A stretch of DNA of 64,000 nt from JBCBKL01 sp038521825. Lineage in GTDB: Bacteria > Pseudomonadota > Alphaproteobacteria > Rhodobacterales > Rhodobacteraceae. Where the stretch lies: the NCBI GenBank assembly GCA_038521825.1, contig JBCBKL010000013.1, forward strand, positions 45,898 to 109,897, written 5' to 3'. The notes beneath the pieces are model-generated. The model saw nothing but the letters and a program-made list of their open reading frames with translations. It did no database searches and had not been told where the DNA came from. The first letter of the stretch is position 1. The number at the start of each line of letters is the position of its first letter. Made by a program: the position numbers and the translations under genes. This document shows positions 42,635 to 51,576 of the stretch, piece by piece.

Positions 42635-43651
42635 TTAGAACGCGTCTTCGAATTTCTTCGCGAGATCCTCGATGTTGTCCGGTGGCCAGTCCTCGACATC
42701 CATGCCAAGGTGCAGACCCATGCCTGACAACACTTCCTTGATCTCGTTCAGCGACTTGCGACCAAAGTTCGGGGTGCGCAGCATCTCGGCTTCGGTCTTT
42801 TGGATCAGATCGCCAATGTAAACGATGTTGTCGTTCTTCAGGCAATTCGCAGAGCGGACCGACAGTTCCAACTCATCCACTTTCTTCAAGAGAAGCGGGT
42901 TGAACTCGAGACCATCGTCCTCATCCGCCCGGCTGGCGCTTTCGGGCTCGTCGAAGTTGACGAAGATGCCCAATTGATCCTGCAGGATACGAGCTGCGAA
43001 AGCGACCGCATCATCCGGGGTCAGGGAGCCGTCAGTCTCGACCTTCATTGTCAGCTTGTCATAATCCAGAACCTGGCCTTCCCGGGTGGGCTGGACGTCA
43101 TAGCTGATTTTTTTGACCGGCGAATAGATCGCATCGATCGGGATCAGGCCGATTGGTGCATCCTCGGGCTTGTTCTTTTCGGACGCGACATAGCCTTTGC
43201 CGGTGTTGACCGTCAGCTCCATGTAGAGATCGGCCCCGTCATCGAGATGACAGATCACATGGTCGCGGTTCAGCACGTCGATGCCGGCGCTTTCGCTGAT
43301 GTCACCTGCTGTGACCACTCCTGGCCCCTTGGCCGAAATCGAAACCCGCTTCGGGCCCTCGACCTCCATCCGCAGGCTGACGCCCTTGAGGTTGAGGATG
43401 ATGTCGGTAACGTCCTCACGAACACCGGCCACGCTGGAAAACTCATGCAGAACGTTATCGATCTGTACGGATGTGATCGCTGCACCCTGCAGTGACGACA
43501 TCAGAACGCGGCGCAGCGCGTTGCCCAGTGTTAGGCCAAAACCACGCTCAAGCGGTTCAGCCACGACGGTTGCCTGCCGTGCCGGATCGTTGCCGGGTTT
43601 GACTTCCAGCTGCTGGGGTTTGATCAATTCGGCCCAGTTCTTGTGGATCAT
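42635..43651 (-). CDS. rpoA: DNA-directed RNA polymerase subunit alpha
   Basis: 338 residues from the ATG at 43651. The N-terminal assembly domain includes ERGFGLTLGNALRRVLMSS; the C-terminal domain (about 255-338) has the UP-element and activator-contact helices with NCLKNDNIVYIGDLIQK and TPNFGRKSLNEIK. It follows rpsK with no rpsD between, as expected in alphaproteobacteria. Confidence 0.98.
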   Translation of the reverse strand: MIHKNWAELIKPQQLEVKPGNDPARQATVVAEPLERGFGLTLGNALRRVLMSSLQGAAITSVQIDNVLHEFSSVAGVREDVTDIILNLKGVSLRMEVEGPKRVSISAKGPGVVTAGDISESAGIDVLNRDHVICHLDDGADLYMELTVNTGKGYVASEKNKPEDAPIGLIPIDAIYSPVKKISYDVQPTREGQVLDYDKLTMKVETDGSLTPDDAVAFAARILQDQLGIFVNFDEPESASRADEDDGLEFNPLLLKKVDELELSVRSANCLKNDNIVYIGDLIQKTEAEMLRTPNFGRKSLNEIKEVLSGMGLHLGMDVEDWPPDNIEDLAKKFEDAF

Positions 43652-43764
43652 GTGTCCCTCCATTCCTGCCTGTCCTCCATGTCCTAAGGGCCAGGCGCCC
43701 GAGGTTTCAAAAAACGGATCAGGGCCGCACGCCAATCGCGCGGCCCGCAATAGATTTCTGTCGC

Positions 43765-44154
43765 TTAGACGCGGCGGCGCTTGGGCGGACGACAGCCATT
43801 GTGGGCAATGGGTGTCACATCGCGGATCGACGTGATCGTAAAACCAACCGCAGCAAGGGCGCGCAGCGCGCTTTCACGACCAGAGCCGGGGCCCTGAACT
43901 TCGACCTCGAGTGTCTTGACGCCGTGTTCCTGCGCCTTCTTGCCCGCATCCTCTGCCGCCATCTGCGCCGCGTAGGGTGTCGATTTGCGCGAACCCTTGA
44001 AGCCCATGGTGCCAGCCGACGACCACGCAATCGCGTTGCCCTGAACGTCAGAGATGAGGATCTTGGTGTTGTTGAACGAAGAATTCACGTGGGCGACGCC
44101 CGCCGCGATGTTCTTGGAGACCTTGCGCTTACCGCGCCGTGTATCACGTGCCAT
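43765..44154 (-). CDS. rpsK: 30S ribosomal protein S11
   Basis: 129 residues with GVAHVNSSFNNTKILISD and the basic end PIAHNGCRPPKRRRV. S11 lies on the small-subunit platform near the Shine-Dalgarno helix. It follows rpsM by 12 bases. Confidence 0.98.
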   Translation of the reverse strand: MARDTRRGKRKVSKNIAAGVAHVNSSFNNTKILISDVQGNAIAWSSAGTMGFKGSRKSTPYAAQMAAEDAGKKAQEHGVKTLEVEVQGPGSGRESALRALAAVGFTITSIRDVTPIAHNGCRPPKRRRV

Positions 44155-44166
44155 GGATGCGCCTCC

Positions 44167-44535
44167 TTACTTCTTCTTGCCAGCGATTGGTTTCGCTGGG
44201 CCTTTGCGGGTCCGGGCGTTCGTGTGCGTGCGCTGACCGCGAACCGGCAGGTTCCGGCGGTGACGCAGGCCGCGGTAGCAGCCGAGGTCCATCAGGCGTT
44301 TGATGTTCATCTGCACTTCGCGCCGCAGGTCACCTTCAACGCTATAGTTCGCATCGATGTGTTCGCGGATCGAAAGCACCTCGGCATCTGACAACTCGTT
44401 TACCCGGCGGGCTTGATCGATGCCTACCGCTTCGCAGATCGCTCTGGCCGAGGTGTGTCCGATACCGGTGATGTAAGTGAGGGCAATAGGTACCCGTTTA
44501 GCTGTGGGGATGTTGACCCCGGCAATACGTGCCAC
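44167..44535 (-). CDS. rpsM: 30S ribosomal protein S13 (GTG start)
   Basis: 122 residues beginning with GTG (MARIAGVNIP). An ATG 9 bases upstream is out of frame. AAAGGAAAA precedes the start. S13 contacts the large subunit in the head. A leader of about 140 bases with paired segments lies upstream. Confidence 0.98.
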   Translation of the reverse strand: MARIAGVNIPTAKRVPIALTYITGIGHTSARAICEAVGIDQARRVNELSDAEVLSIREHIDANYSVEGDLRREVQMNIKRLMDLGCYRGLRHRRNLPVRGQRTHTNARTRKGPAKPIAGKKK

Positions 44536-44678
44536 TAGGCATTTTCCTTTCGTTGCGAGCCCGTAGTCCCAGGCCCTTTTTTCACAACAGAAGGCCCAAG
44601 GCTTTGACGCCCACGGGCCTTGCGCCGATCAGGTGATCTGGTGGGAGCTCCACCAACGATTCTCACTAGAGATGGCGT
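44536..44678 (-). ncRNA. Candidate structured 5' leader of the alpha operon
   Basis: Between a promoter-like sequence and rpsM, the minus strand contains GCCCGT ... ACGGGC as an outer pair and AAGGCCC / GGGCCTT (44591-44621) as another. Alternative pairings are possible with a GGCC-containing segment after AAAAAA. In other bacteria r-protein leaders bind the encoded proteins for feedback; whether this one does is unknown. Confidence 0.35.
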
Positions 44679-44707
44679 GCAATAGGAGTGTTTCGAATGG
44701 GCGTCAA
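44679..44707 (-). promoter_or_regulatory. Putative promoter for rpsM-rpsK-rpoA-rplQ
   Basis: On the minus strand TTGACG (44702-44707), 17 bases, then TATTGC (44679-44684). It sits 56-84 bases after the adk stop and would let the alpha operon be transcribed apart from the spc genes. Confidence 0.5.
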
Positions 44708-44762
44708 CCCCCGATTAACCCCGTTCGAGAATCGGGTGGCCGAAACGAGATCGCCAGATCAT

Positions 44763-45407
44763 TCAGGTATCGAGTATGGCGGCGATCTCGGACTTTACGA
44801 CGCTAGGCTCCGCCATCCCATCAACCCGCTTCAAGAGGTCGTGCGCAAAGTAGTATCCCAAGAGCGGCGCTGTCTGCTTGTAGTATTCCAGCAACCGGGT
44901 GCGCAGGCTTTCTTCGTTGTCGTCCGCGCGGCGTTTGAATTCTGTGCCCCCACAGTTGAGACACTTACCGTCTGCGGGAATGGGTCGTGTCGTGTCGTTA
45001 TAGACCTCACCACAACTGGCGCAGGTCGCGCGGCCCGCAATCCGCGACACGAGCGCCTCGTCATTGACGCGGATCTCGATGACCACATCAAGCGCTTGCC
45101 CCATCTCTTTCAGAAGATCGCCCAGGGCCACCGCTTGCATCAGTGTCCGCGGGAAGCCATCAAAGATGTAGCTCTGGTCGGGATTGGCGACGATCCTTTC
45201 GCGGATCAAGCCGATCACGATCTCATCTGTCACCAGCTCGCCGCGCGACATTACTTCTGCCACGCGGTTACCCATCTCTGTACCGCTGTCCTTGGCGGCA
45301 CGCAGCATATCACCCGTGCTCAGTTGAACCATGCCACGCTCTTCCGTCAGGAGCCTGGCCTGCGTTCCCTTACCCGCGCCGGGCGGGCCCAAAAGTATGA
45401 TATTCAT
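44763..45407 (-). CDS. adk: Adenylate kinase (zinc-type lid)
   Basis: 214 residues. P-loop GPPGAGKGTQ, nucleotide site DGFPRTLMQA, and a lid with four cysteines (CASCGEVYND and KCLNCGG), which bind zinc in the Gram-positive-like form. It interconverts AMP, ADP and ATP. The start overlaps the secY stop (ATGA). Confidence 0.97.
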   Translation of the reverse strand: MNIILLGPPGAGKGTQARLLTEERGMVQLSTGDMLRAAKDSGTEMGNRVAEVMSRGELVTDEIVIGLIRERIVANPDQSYIFDGFPRTLMQAVALGDLLKEMGQALDVVIEIRVNDEALVSRIAGRATCASCGEVYNDTTRPIPADGKCLNCGGTEFKRRADDNEESLRTRLLEYYKQTAPLLGYYFAHDLLKRVDGMAEPSVVKSEIAAILDT

Positions 45408-46768
45408 CGCCGTACCGGGGACCTTTTCGTGCGCCGCTTACCGCCTTTCCGGCCAAGTTGCGACTTTTCAATGAGGCCCTCATACTGATGGGCAAGAAGA
45501 TGGCTTTGAACCTGTTGGATCGTGTCCATCGTGACCGATACCACGATCAGCACCGATGTGCCGCCGAAATAGAACGGGATTGCCAGTTCGCCGCGCAGAA
45601 TCTCGGGCAGTAGACAGACAGCCGTCAGATAAAGCGAACCCAGCACCAGGACGCGATTGACGACGTATTCGAGGTATTCGGCAGTCTTTTTGCCTGGCCG
45701 GATGCCCGGGACGAACCCGTTCTGGTTCTTGAGATTGTCCGCCACATCGTCTGGCTTGAACGAAACGTTGAACGTGTAGAAATAGGCGAAGAACACGATC
45801 ATCAGGGCAAAGAATGCAAGATAAAGCGGTTGACCCGGCCCGAAATTGGCCAGCAACCACGACATGATCGGGCTGGTTGAGTTGCCGGAAAAGGTGCTGA
45901 TCGTCACCGGCAGTAGCAACAGTGATGAGGCGAAAATCGCAGGGATAACGCCCGCCGGGTTTACCTTGACCGGCAGGTGGCTGGACCCGCCGTCGTAAAC
46001 CTTCATCCCCACCTGGCGGCGCGGATATTGTATGTGGATCTTGCGCAGGGCTCGCTCCATGAACACCACAAATGTAATGGTAGCGATGACCATGAAAATC
46101 ACGCCGACAATCACGGCAGGGCTCAGGGCACCGCTGCGTCCGCTGGCAAAGAACTGAGCCAGAGCCGCTGGAACCTCCGCAATAATGCCGACGAAGATGA
46201 TCAGTGAGATACCGTTGCCGACGCCGCGCGCAGTGATCTGTTCGCCCAACCACATTAGGAACATTGTGCCGCCCACTAGTGTGATGAGGCACGAAATCCG
46301 GAAGAACCAGCCGGGATCGGTGACCATATCCCCGCTTTCAAGGCTCACGGCGAGCCCATATGCCTGAAGGGTGGCAAGTGCCACGGTGCCGTACCGAGTA
46401 TATTGGTTGATCTTCTTGCGGCCTTGTTCGCCCTCCTTCTTGAGCTGCTCAAGGCTCGGCACCATCGAAGTCAAAAGCTGAACGATGATCGAGGCCGAGA
46501 TGTAGGGCATAATCCCAAGGGCAAAAATGCCCATCCGACCAAGTGCGCCGCCGGTAAACATAGACACCATGCCGCCGATGCCCTGCCCCGCCTGCTCCAT
46601 GAACTCCCGCAGGGCTGCGCCATCGATGCCGGGAACAGGGATGAACGTGCCCAATCGGTAAACGATCAGCAAACCAAGAGTAAACAGGATGCGGTTACGC
46701 AGGTCGGTGGCCTTGCCCAGAGCGCTCCAGCTCGTGTTCGCGGCCATGTTCTCGACGGCAGATACCAT
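45404..46768 (-). CDS. secY: Preprotein translocase subunit SecY
   Basis: 454 residues with ten membrane helices. LGTFIPVPGIDGAALREFM and the plug region are near the start and GIRPGKKTAEYLE in the cytoplasmic loop. It forms the protein-conducting channel. It lies 105 bases after rplO, and adk is coupled to it. Confidence 0.97.
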   Translation of the reverse strand: MVSAVENMAANTSWSALGKATDLRNRILFTLGLLIVYRLGTFIPVPGIDGAALREFMEQAGQGIGGMVSMFTGGALGRMGIFALGIMPYISASIIVQLLTSMVPSLEQLKKEGEQGRKKINQYTRYGTVALATLQAYGLAVSLESGDMVTDPGWFFRISCLITLVGGTMFLMWLGEQITARGVGNGISLIIFVGIIAEVPAALAQFFASGRSGALSPAVIVGVIFMVIATITFVVFMERALRKIHIQYPRRQVGMKVYDGGSSHLPVKVNPAGVIPAIFASSLLLLPVTISTFSGNSTSPIMSWLLANFGPGQPLYLAFFALMIVFFAYFYTFNVSFKPDDVADNLKNQNGFVPGIRPGKKTAEYLEYVVNRVLVLGSLYLTAVCLLPEILRGELAIPFYFGGTSVLIVVSVTMDTIQQVQSHLLAHQYEGLIEKSQLGRKGGKRRTKRSPVRR

Positions 46769-46873
46769 ATGCGGCTTCTTCCTTATCAGAACGCCGCCCG
46801 GGCTGCTTTCCAGCGGGGCGGCGTTTGGAAAACTTGTGAGCTACTTAGGCCGCTTGGACCCAGCTCACAAGAC

Positions 46874-47341
46874 TTACTCAGCGGCGGCTGCCGCAGTCGT
46901 GAGCGTTCCACCCGCCTTTTCGACCGCCTCTACGGCTGATTTCGACGCGCCGGTCACTGAAATCGTGGCCTTGGCGGTCAGTTCACCTTTGGCCAGGACA
47001 CGGATACCGTCGAGCTTGCGACGGACCAGCCCACTTTCAACAAGCGTGTCTTCGGTGACGTTTCCGGCGTCCAGTTTCTTGGCATCGATGAACTTCTGGA
47101 TAAGGCCAAGGTTAACGACGGCAAAGCTTTTGCGGTTCGGCTTGTTGAAGCCGCGCTTTGGAAGGCGTTGATAGAGAGGCATCTGCCCGCCTTCGTAGCC
47201 ATTGATCGCAACGCCCGAGCGGGATTTCTGGCCCTTGATACCACGGCCACCCATTTTGCCCTTGCCAGAGCCGGGGCCGCGACCGACGCGCATCTTGCGC
47301 TTTGTTGCGCCGGGATTGTCGCGCAATTCGTTCAGTTTCAT
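46874..47341 (-). CDS. rplO: 50S ribosomal protein L15
   Basis: 155 residues from the ATG at 47341 (GGAGAA upstream): MKLNELRDNPGATKRK and the glycine-rich GRGPGSGKGKMGGRG extension that enters the rRNA. In the classical order it follows rpmD; here a sulfotransferase gene separates them, and a promoter-like sequence lies upstream. Confidence 0.98.
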   Translation of the reverse strand: MKLNELRDNPGATKRKMRVGRGPGSGKGKMGGRGIKGQKSRSGVAINGYEGGQMPLYQRLPKRGFNKPNRKSFAVVNLGLIQKFIDAKKLDAGNVTEDTLVESGLVRRKLDGIRVLAKGELTAKATISVTGASKSAVEAVEKAGGTLTTAAAAAE

Positions 47342-47435
47342 GTCGCTTCTCCTAAGCCGGATATGACCCCGAAGCGATTGGGCCAACCACGGCATTTCTT
47401 GTTAGTTTGAATCGGGTCCGAAAGACCACCGGCTG

Positions 47436-47464
47436 CGTATAGCGAGCCGATGCCGACGGATCAA
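47436..47464 (-). promoter_or_regulatory. Putative promoter for rplO-secY-adk
   Basis: On the minus strand TTGATC (47459-47464), a 17-base spacer, then TATACG (47436-47441). It starts just after the sulfotransferase stop (47477) and would restore transcription of the interrupted spc operon. Confidence 0.5.
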
Positions 47465-47476
47465 GAGCCGGCTTTG

Positions 47477-48307
47477 TCAGACAGCGACGGCGTTCTTTTC
47501 ATAGCCGAAGAAGTCTATGTCGGTTCGGTAATGATCTTCGAGAACAGAGGCCGCCATGCCAGTGAGCGGCGGCAGGGACCCGTCGGCGGAGCCGTTGGAC
47601 CGTGGCAAACTCTCGGGACCCTGGATCTGCTCCGCGATCTCTGGCCACTCCTTTGATAACGTCTCAAGCTTGACCACCCGGTCGACTAAGAGTTCACCGC
47701 CATCGGGATCGCATAGAAAGTCCCGCATATGGCCGGTACCTTTGATCATCGGAAAGCGCGGATCCGTTACAAAGCTCTGGAAATCTGGACAGAGCAGTGC
47801 GAGTTGCACCGGGGTATAGCGAAGGGGATGCCGCAGAAATACATCGGGCGCTGCGGGGTGATCGCTGTAAAAGCCCCGCTTCGGTGCAAAGCAGTCCTGT
47901 CGCCTAAGCACTGCGGCAACATCGTCGACGATCACAGGCCACTCATGATCAATGACATCCGGATGGCTGACGATCGCCCTGCTGTCAGGCGAGTTCCGGA
48001 ACAGGCCGATTGCATAGGTATAGAGAGAGTAAATGCGCTTTACGGGATGGCGCACGGTAGCAAAACGAAAGGCTGCATCATAGGCTTCATGGCCAAGAAC
48101 CGCTCGGATATCAGCGGCCTTACTGTGTTTCACCAACCCGGTACGACGCTCGTGAAGTGGATTGAGCAACCGGGACAGGTTCATCGGGCGGGCACCGATC
48201 AGAATGTCGCGAAGACCCAAATACGGCCAAAGGGCGCGTTCGATACTTTCACCGGCACATTTATGGATGTGCACGTAAATGAAATTACGCGAGTGGCTGA
48301 TTATCAT
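47477..48307 (-). CDS. Sulfotransferase family protein inserted in the spc operon
   Basis: 276 residues. The PAPS 5'-phosphosulfate loop is YVHIHKCAGESIERAL (Lys16), and the 3'-phosphate site is RFATVRHPVKRIYSLY (Arg86), the layout of the Sulfotransfer_2 family, which sulfates carbohydrates. No signal or membrane helix is evident. The gene lies between rpmD and rplO, with a terminator on the upstream side and promoter-like sequences on both sides of it, so it is a separate transcription unit in the ribosomal cluster. The acceptor is unknown. Confidence 0.85.
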   Translation of the reverse strand: MIISHSRNFIYVHIHKCAGESIERALWPYLGLRDILIGARPMNLSRLLNPLHERRTGLVKHSKAADIRAVLGHEAYDAAFRFATVRHPVKRIYSLYTYAIGLFRNSPDSRAIVSHPDVIDHEWPVIVDDVAAVLRRQDCFAPKRGFYSDHPAAPDVFLRHPLRYTPVQLALLCPDFQSFVTDPRFPMIKGTGHMRDFLCDPDGGELLVDRVVKLETLSKEWPEIAEQIQGPESLPRSNGSADGSLPPLTGMAASVLEDHYRTDIDFFGYEKNAVAV

Positions 48308-48336
48308 TCTGTAGTGACCCCGTGACAGTCGGCGCT

Positions 48337-48365
48337 ACCATACGCATAGGTCGTCGACACGGCAA
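48337..48365 (-). promoter_or_regulatory. Putative promoter of the sulfotransferase gene
   Basis: On the minus strand TTGCCG (48360-48365), 17 bases, TATGGT (48337-48342), about 30 bases before the ATG. Confidence 0.45.
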
Positions 48366-48399
48366 ACGAGACCGGCAAGAGACCGCTTTGCGTTGAAAC

Positions 48400-48427
48400 A
48401 AAAAAGCCCCAGCCATCGAGGCCAGGG
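48400..48427 (-). terminator. Rho-independent terminator after rpmD
   Basis: On the minus strand CCCTGGCC, a 5-base loop, and GGCTGGGG form an 8-base stem with two G-U pairs, followed by C and TTTTTT. It is 52 bases after the rpmD stop and would end transcription inside the classical spc operon. Confidence 0.8.
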
Positions 48428-48478
48428 TTTATTTCTTGGGCGATGCTGTCCAGTCCGCTTGGCAAGCGGTCGGCCTGC

Positions 48479-48667
48479 TCAGCCCTTTTCTTCGACGATC
48501 TCGACCAGATGCGGGATCTTGTTGATCATCCCGCGGACCGAAGGCGTGTCTTCGAGTTCGCGGGTCTTGTGCATCTTGTTGAGGCCCAGACCGATCAGCG
48601 TTGCGCGCTGATCCTGCGGGCGGCGAATTGGGGAGCCGACCTGCTTGACGACGATGGTTTTTGCCAT
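48479..48667 (-). CDS. rpmD: 50S ribosomal protein L30
   Basis: 62 residues, full length: KTIVVKQVGSPIRRPQDQR, LIGLGLNKMHKTRELEDT and the MINKIPHLVEI end. It follows rpsE by 12 bases and is the last gene before the terminator. Confidence 0.97.
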   Translation of the reverse strand: MAKTIVVKQVGSPIRRPQDQRATLIGLGLNKMHKTRELEDTPSVRGMINKIPHLVEIVEEKG

Positions 48668-48679
48668 GTGCCTGTCTCC

Positions 48680-49264
48680 TTAAGCTTCAGCGGCTTCAGC
48701 GGGCGCGTCCGAAGCAGGGGCCGCTTCTTCCCGCTTGGGCAGGATGTCGGACACCTTCTTGCCCCGGCGAGCGGCGACATTGCGCGGCGATTGTTCCTTG
48801 CCCAGACCATCGATGGTGGCGCGGATCATGTTGTATGGATTCTGCGAACCGATCGACTTTGAGACAACGTCCTTGACGCCGAGCATCTCGAAAACGGCAC
48901 GCATCGGACCACCGGCGATGATCCCGGTACCTTCCGGAGCCGTGCGCATCACGACCTTGCCAGCGCCCCAGCGACCTTCAATGTCGTGGTGCAGGGTGCG
49001 GCCCTCGCGAAGCGGCACGCGGATCATCTTGCGTTTGGCTTGCTCTGTCGCCTTGCGGATGGCCTCGGGCACCTCTTTGGCTTTACCCTTGCCAAATCCG
49101 ACGCGCCCCTTCTGGTCGCCAACCACGACAAGCGCGGCAAAGCCGAAACGCTTACCACCCTTAACGGTTTTCGAAACCCGGTTGATCGCGACCAGACGGT
49201 CGGCAAATTCTGGCGCCTGCTCTTCGCGGTCGCGACGCGGGCGGCGATTTTCACGTTCTGCCAT
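48680..49264 (-). CDS. rpsE: 30S ribosomal protein S5
   Basis: 194 residues from the ATG at 49264. Both halves are present: the double-stranded RNA-binding part (LVAINRVSKTVKGGKRFGF) and the ribosomal fold with GKVVMRTAPEGTGIIAGG. The alanine-rich tail is longer than in E. coli. Confidence 0.98.
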   Translation of the reverse strand: MAERENRRPRRDREEQAPEFADRLVAINRVSKTVKGGKRFGFAALVVVGDQKGRVGFGKGKAKEVPEAIRKATEQAKRKMIRVPLREGRTLHHDIEGRWGAGKVVMRTAPEGTGIIAGGPMRAVFEMLGVKDVVSKSIGSQNPYNMIRATIDGLGKEQSPRNVAARRGKKVSDILPKREEAAPASDAPAEAAEA

Positions 49265-49368
49265 ACGGCATTTCCTTTCCAGTGGCGACAATGGGCGCCG
49301 GTTTGGTCAATCGCGGTGAGCGGGACGCTCCCCGATCATCGAGACGGCCCGGATGAGGCCGCCTGCAC

Positions 49369-49728
49369 TTAGATCTTCAATCCACCCTCGCGGGCAGCGT
49401 CGGCAAGCGCCTTGACCTTCCCGTGAAAGAGAAAACCACCGCGGTCAAAATACGCCTCGTCCACGCCCTTGGCTTTCGCCCGTTCGGCAATGGCTGAGCC
49501 CACCTTGGTCGCGGCTTCGATGTTGTTCTTGCCCAAGACACCCAGATCTTTCTCGAGGCTGGAAGCCGAAGCAATCGTCACACCGTTGACGTCGTCGATC
49601 AGCTGCGCGCTGATGTTCTTGTTCGAACGGTGAACGCTCAGACGCACGCGGCCAGCATTGACCTTGCGCAGTTTGTTCCGGACGCGCAGGCGGCGCTTCA
49701 GGAACAGTGTTCTCTTGCTGTTTGCCAT
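49369..49728 (-). CDS. rplR: 50S ribosomal protein L18
   Basis: 119 residues, with RLSVHRSNKNISAQLID and the YFDRGGFLFHGKVKALAD end. It binds 5S rRNA. Confidence 0.98.
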   Translation of the reverse strand: MANSKRTLFLKRRLRVRNKLRKVNAGRVRLSVHRSNKNISAQLIDDVNGVTIASASSLEKDLGVLGKNNIEAATKVGSAIAERAKAKGVDEAYFDRGGFLFHGKVKALADAAREGGLKI

Positions 49729-49739
49729 CTTGCTGGTCC

Positions 49740-50273
49740 TTATTTCTTCTTACCTTCCTTACGGAAGATGTATTCGTCTTTGTAGCGGATGCCCTTGCCC
49801 TTGTAGGGTTCCGGCGCACGCCATTTGCGGATGTTCGCGGCGACCTGGCCAACAAGCTGCTGGTCGATGCCTTCGACCACGATCTCAGTCTGCTTGGGCG
49901 CCGATACGGTCACACCGTCAGGCGCAACAAAATCGACATCATGCGAAAGACCGAGGTTCAGCCTGAGCGTATTGCCCTGCATTTGAGCCCGGTAACCAAC
50001 ACCTTGGATTTCGAGCTCTTTCTTGAAGCCCTGCGTGACGCCCTGGATGCAGTTCGCAACCATCGTGCGGGACATGCCCCATTGCTGGCGCGCCCGTTTG
50101 GACTTGCCACGTGGCTCGACCTTTACCGCGTTTTCTTCGACCGCGATGGTAACGTCGTCGGTCGCGCTAAAGCTGCGGGTGCCCTTCGGACCCTTCACTT
50201 CGATCGTCTGGCCCGACACCGTTGCCGTCACGCCGGAGGGCAGTTCGACCGGCCTTTTACCAATTCGAGACAT
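49740..50273 (-). CDS. rplF: 50S ribosomal protein L6
   Basis: 177 residues from MSRIGKRPVELPSG at 50273. Two similar domains; the conserved end PEPYKGKGIRYKDEYIFRK is intact. Confidence 0.98.
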   Translation of the reverse strand: MSRIGKRPVELPSGVTATVSGQTIEVKGPKGTRSFSATDDVTIAVEENAVKVEPRGKSKRARQQWGMSRTMVANCIQGVTQGFKKELEIQGVGYRAQMQGNTLRLNLGLSHDVDFVAPDGVTVSAPKQTEIVVEGIDQQLVGQVAANIRKWRAPEPYKGKGIRYKDEYIFRKEGKKK

Positions 50274-50283
50274 TGCAACCTCC

Positions 50284-50676
50284 TTAGAATACGGTGCAAA
50301 GCACTTCGCCGCCCACATTGGCCGCGCGCGCATTTGCATCCGACATCACGCCCTTGGGCGTCGAGACAATCGACACACCGAGCCCTTGACGGACCTGCGG
50401 GATGTCCTTGACGCCCATGTAAACGCGACGACCGGGTTTCGACACCCGCTTGATCTCGCGAATAACGGGTTCGCCCTCGTAGTATTTCAGGCTGATTTCG
50501 ATGGCCGGATGACCGTCGTTGCCTGTCGTTTTCTCATAGCCGCGGATGTAACCTTCGTCCGCAAGCACATCGAGAACCCACGCACGCAGCTTCGATGCGG
50601 GCGTCAGCACGGTGGACTTCCGGCGCATCTGGCTGTTGCGGATCCGGGTGAGCATATCGCCGATAGGATCGTTCAT
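50284..50676 (-). CDS. rpsH: 30S ribosomal protein S8
   Basis: 130 residues starting MNDPIGDMLTRIRNSQMRRK. The C-terminal RNA site GLGVSIVSTPKGVMSD is present. In enterobacteria S8 represses the spc operon; no target structure was identified here. Confidence 0.98.
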   Translation of the reverse strand: MNDPIGDMLTRIRNSQMRRKSTVLTPASKLRAWVLDVLADEGYIRGYEKTTGNDGHPAIEISLKYYEGEPVIREIKRVSKPGRRVYMGVKDIPQVRQGLGVSIVSTPKGVMSDANARAANVGGEVLCTVF

Positions 50677-50689
50677 GTCTTAACCCTCC

Positions 50690-50995
50690 TTACCAGCTCG
50701 ACTTGACCATGCCGGGGATCTGGCCTTTTGAGCCCAGTTCCCGCAGCGCGATACGGCTGACCTTGAGCTTACGGTAGTAAGCGTGGGGACGACCGGTCAG
50801 CTGGCAGCGGTTGTGCATCCGAGTGGCCGAGGAGTTACGGGGCAGTTTCGCCAGTTTCAGCGAAGCCCGGAAACGCTCTTCCATCGGCTTGGATTGATCG
50901 TTGATAATCTCTTTGAGCTCGGCACGCTTGGCAGCGTATTTCTTAGCGAGCTTTTCGCGCTTCACTTCGCGCGCGATCATGGATTTCTTTGCCAT
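50690..50995 (-). CDS. rpsN: 30S ribosomal protein S14 (zinc-free form)
   Basis: 101 residues, long form without the CXXC zinc motif. RMHNRCQLTGRPHAYYRKLK is the conserved RNA-binding stretch. Confidence 0.98.
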   Translation of the reverse strand: MAKKSMIAREVKREKLAKKYAAKRAELKEIINDQSKPMEERFRASLKLAKLPRNSSATRMHNRCQLTGRPHAYYRKLKVSRIALRELGSKGQIPGMVKSSW

Positions 50996-51012
50996 ATCTC
51001 TATTCTCCGCGC

Positions 51013-51576
51013 TTACGAGTTGAAAGGCATGTTGAAGTGTTTCAGCAGCGCCTTGGCCTCGGCATCATTGTCCGCCGTGGTGGCGATGATGATGTCCATG
51101 CCCCAGACCTCGTCGACCTTGTCGAAGTTGATCTCAGGGAAGACGATGTGCTCTTTCATGCCCATGGCATAGTTGCCACGGCCATCGAATGACTTGCTTG
51201 AAATGCCGCGGAAGTCACGAACGCGCGGCAGCGCGATGGTGACCAGACGATCAAGGAATTCGTACATGCGGTCGCCCCGCAGGGTAACCTTGGCGCCGAG
51301 CGGCATGTCTTCGCGGACGCGGAAGCCGGCGATCGATTTCTTTGCCTTGGTCGTCACGGCCTTTTGGCCGGCAATCGCGGTCAGATCCTCGACTGCCGAC
51401 TTCGCCTTTTTGCTGTCTTTGACAGCTTCGGCGCCGCAGCCAATGTTCAAGACGATCTTGTCCAGACGCGGGATCTGCATGTCGTTCTTATAGCCGAACT
51501 CTTCTTTCATCGCCGCCTTGATGCGGTCACGAAAGTCAGCCTTCAGACGGGGTGTGTAGTTCGCCGTATCAAGCAT
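51013..51576 (-). CDS. rplE: 50S ribosomal protein L5
   Basis: 187 residues with IPRLDKIVLNIGCGAEAVKD and LRGDRMYEFLDRLVTIALPR. It binds 5S rRNA. The start overlaps the rplX stop by 8 bases, giving tight coupling. Confidence 0.98.
   Translation of the reverse strand: MLDTANYTPRLKADFRDRIKAAMKEEFGYKNDMQIPRLDKIVLNIGCGAEAVKDSKKAKSAVEDLTAIAGQKAVTTKAKKSIAGFRVREDMPLGAKVTLRGDRMYEFLDRLVTIALPRVRDFRGISSKSFDGRGNYAMGMKEHIVFPEINFDKVDEVWGMDIIIATTADNDAEAKALLKHFNMPFNS

Noticed and set aside
43281..43835. A 184-residue frame opposite rpoA and rpsK
   Set aside because: Antisense to two certain genes and without family features.
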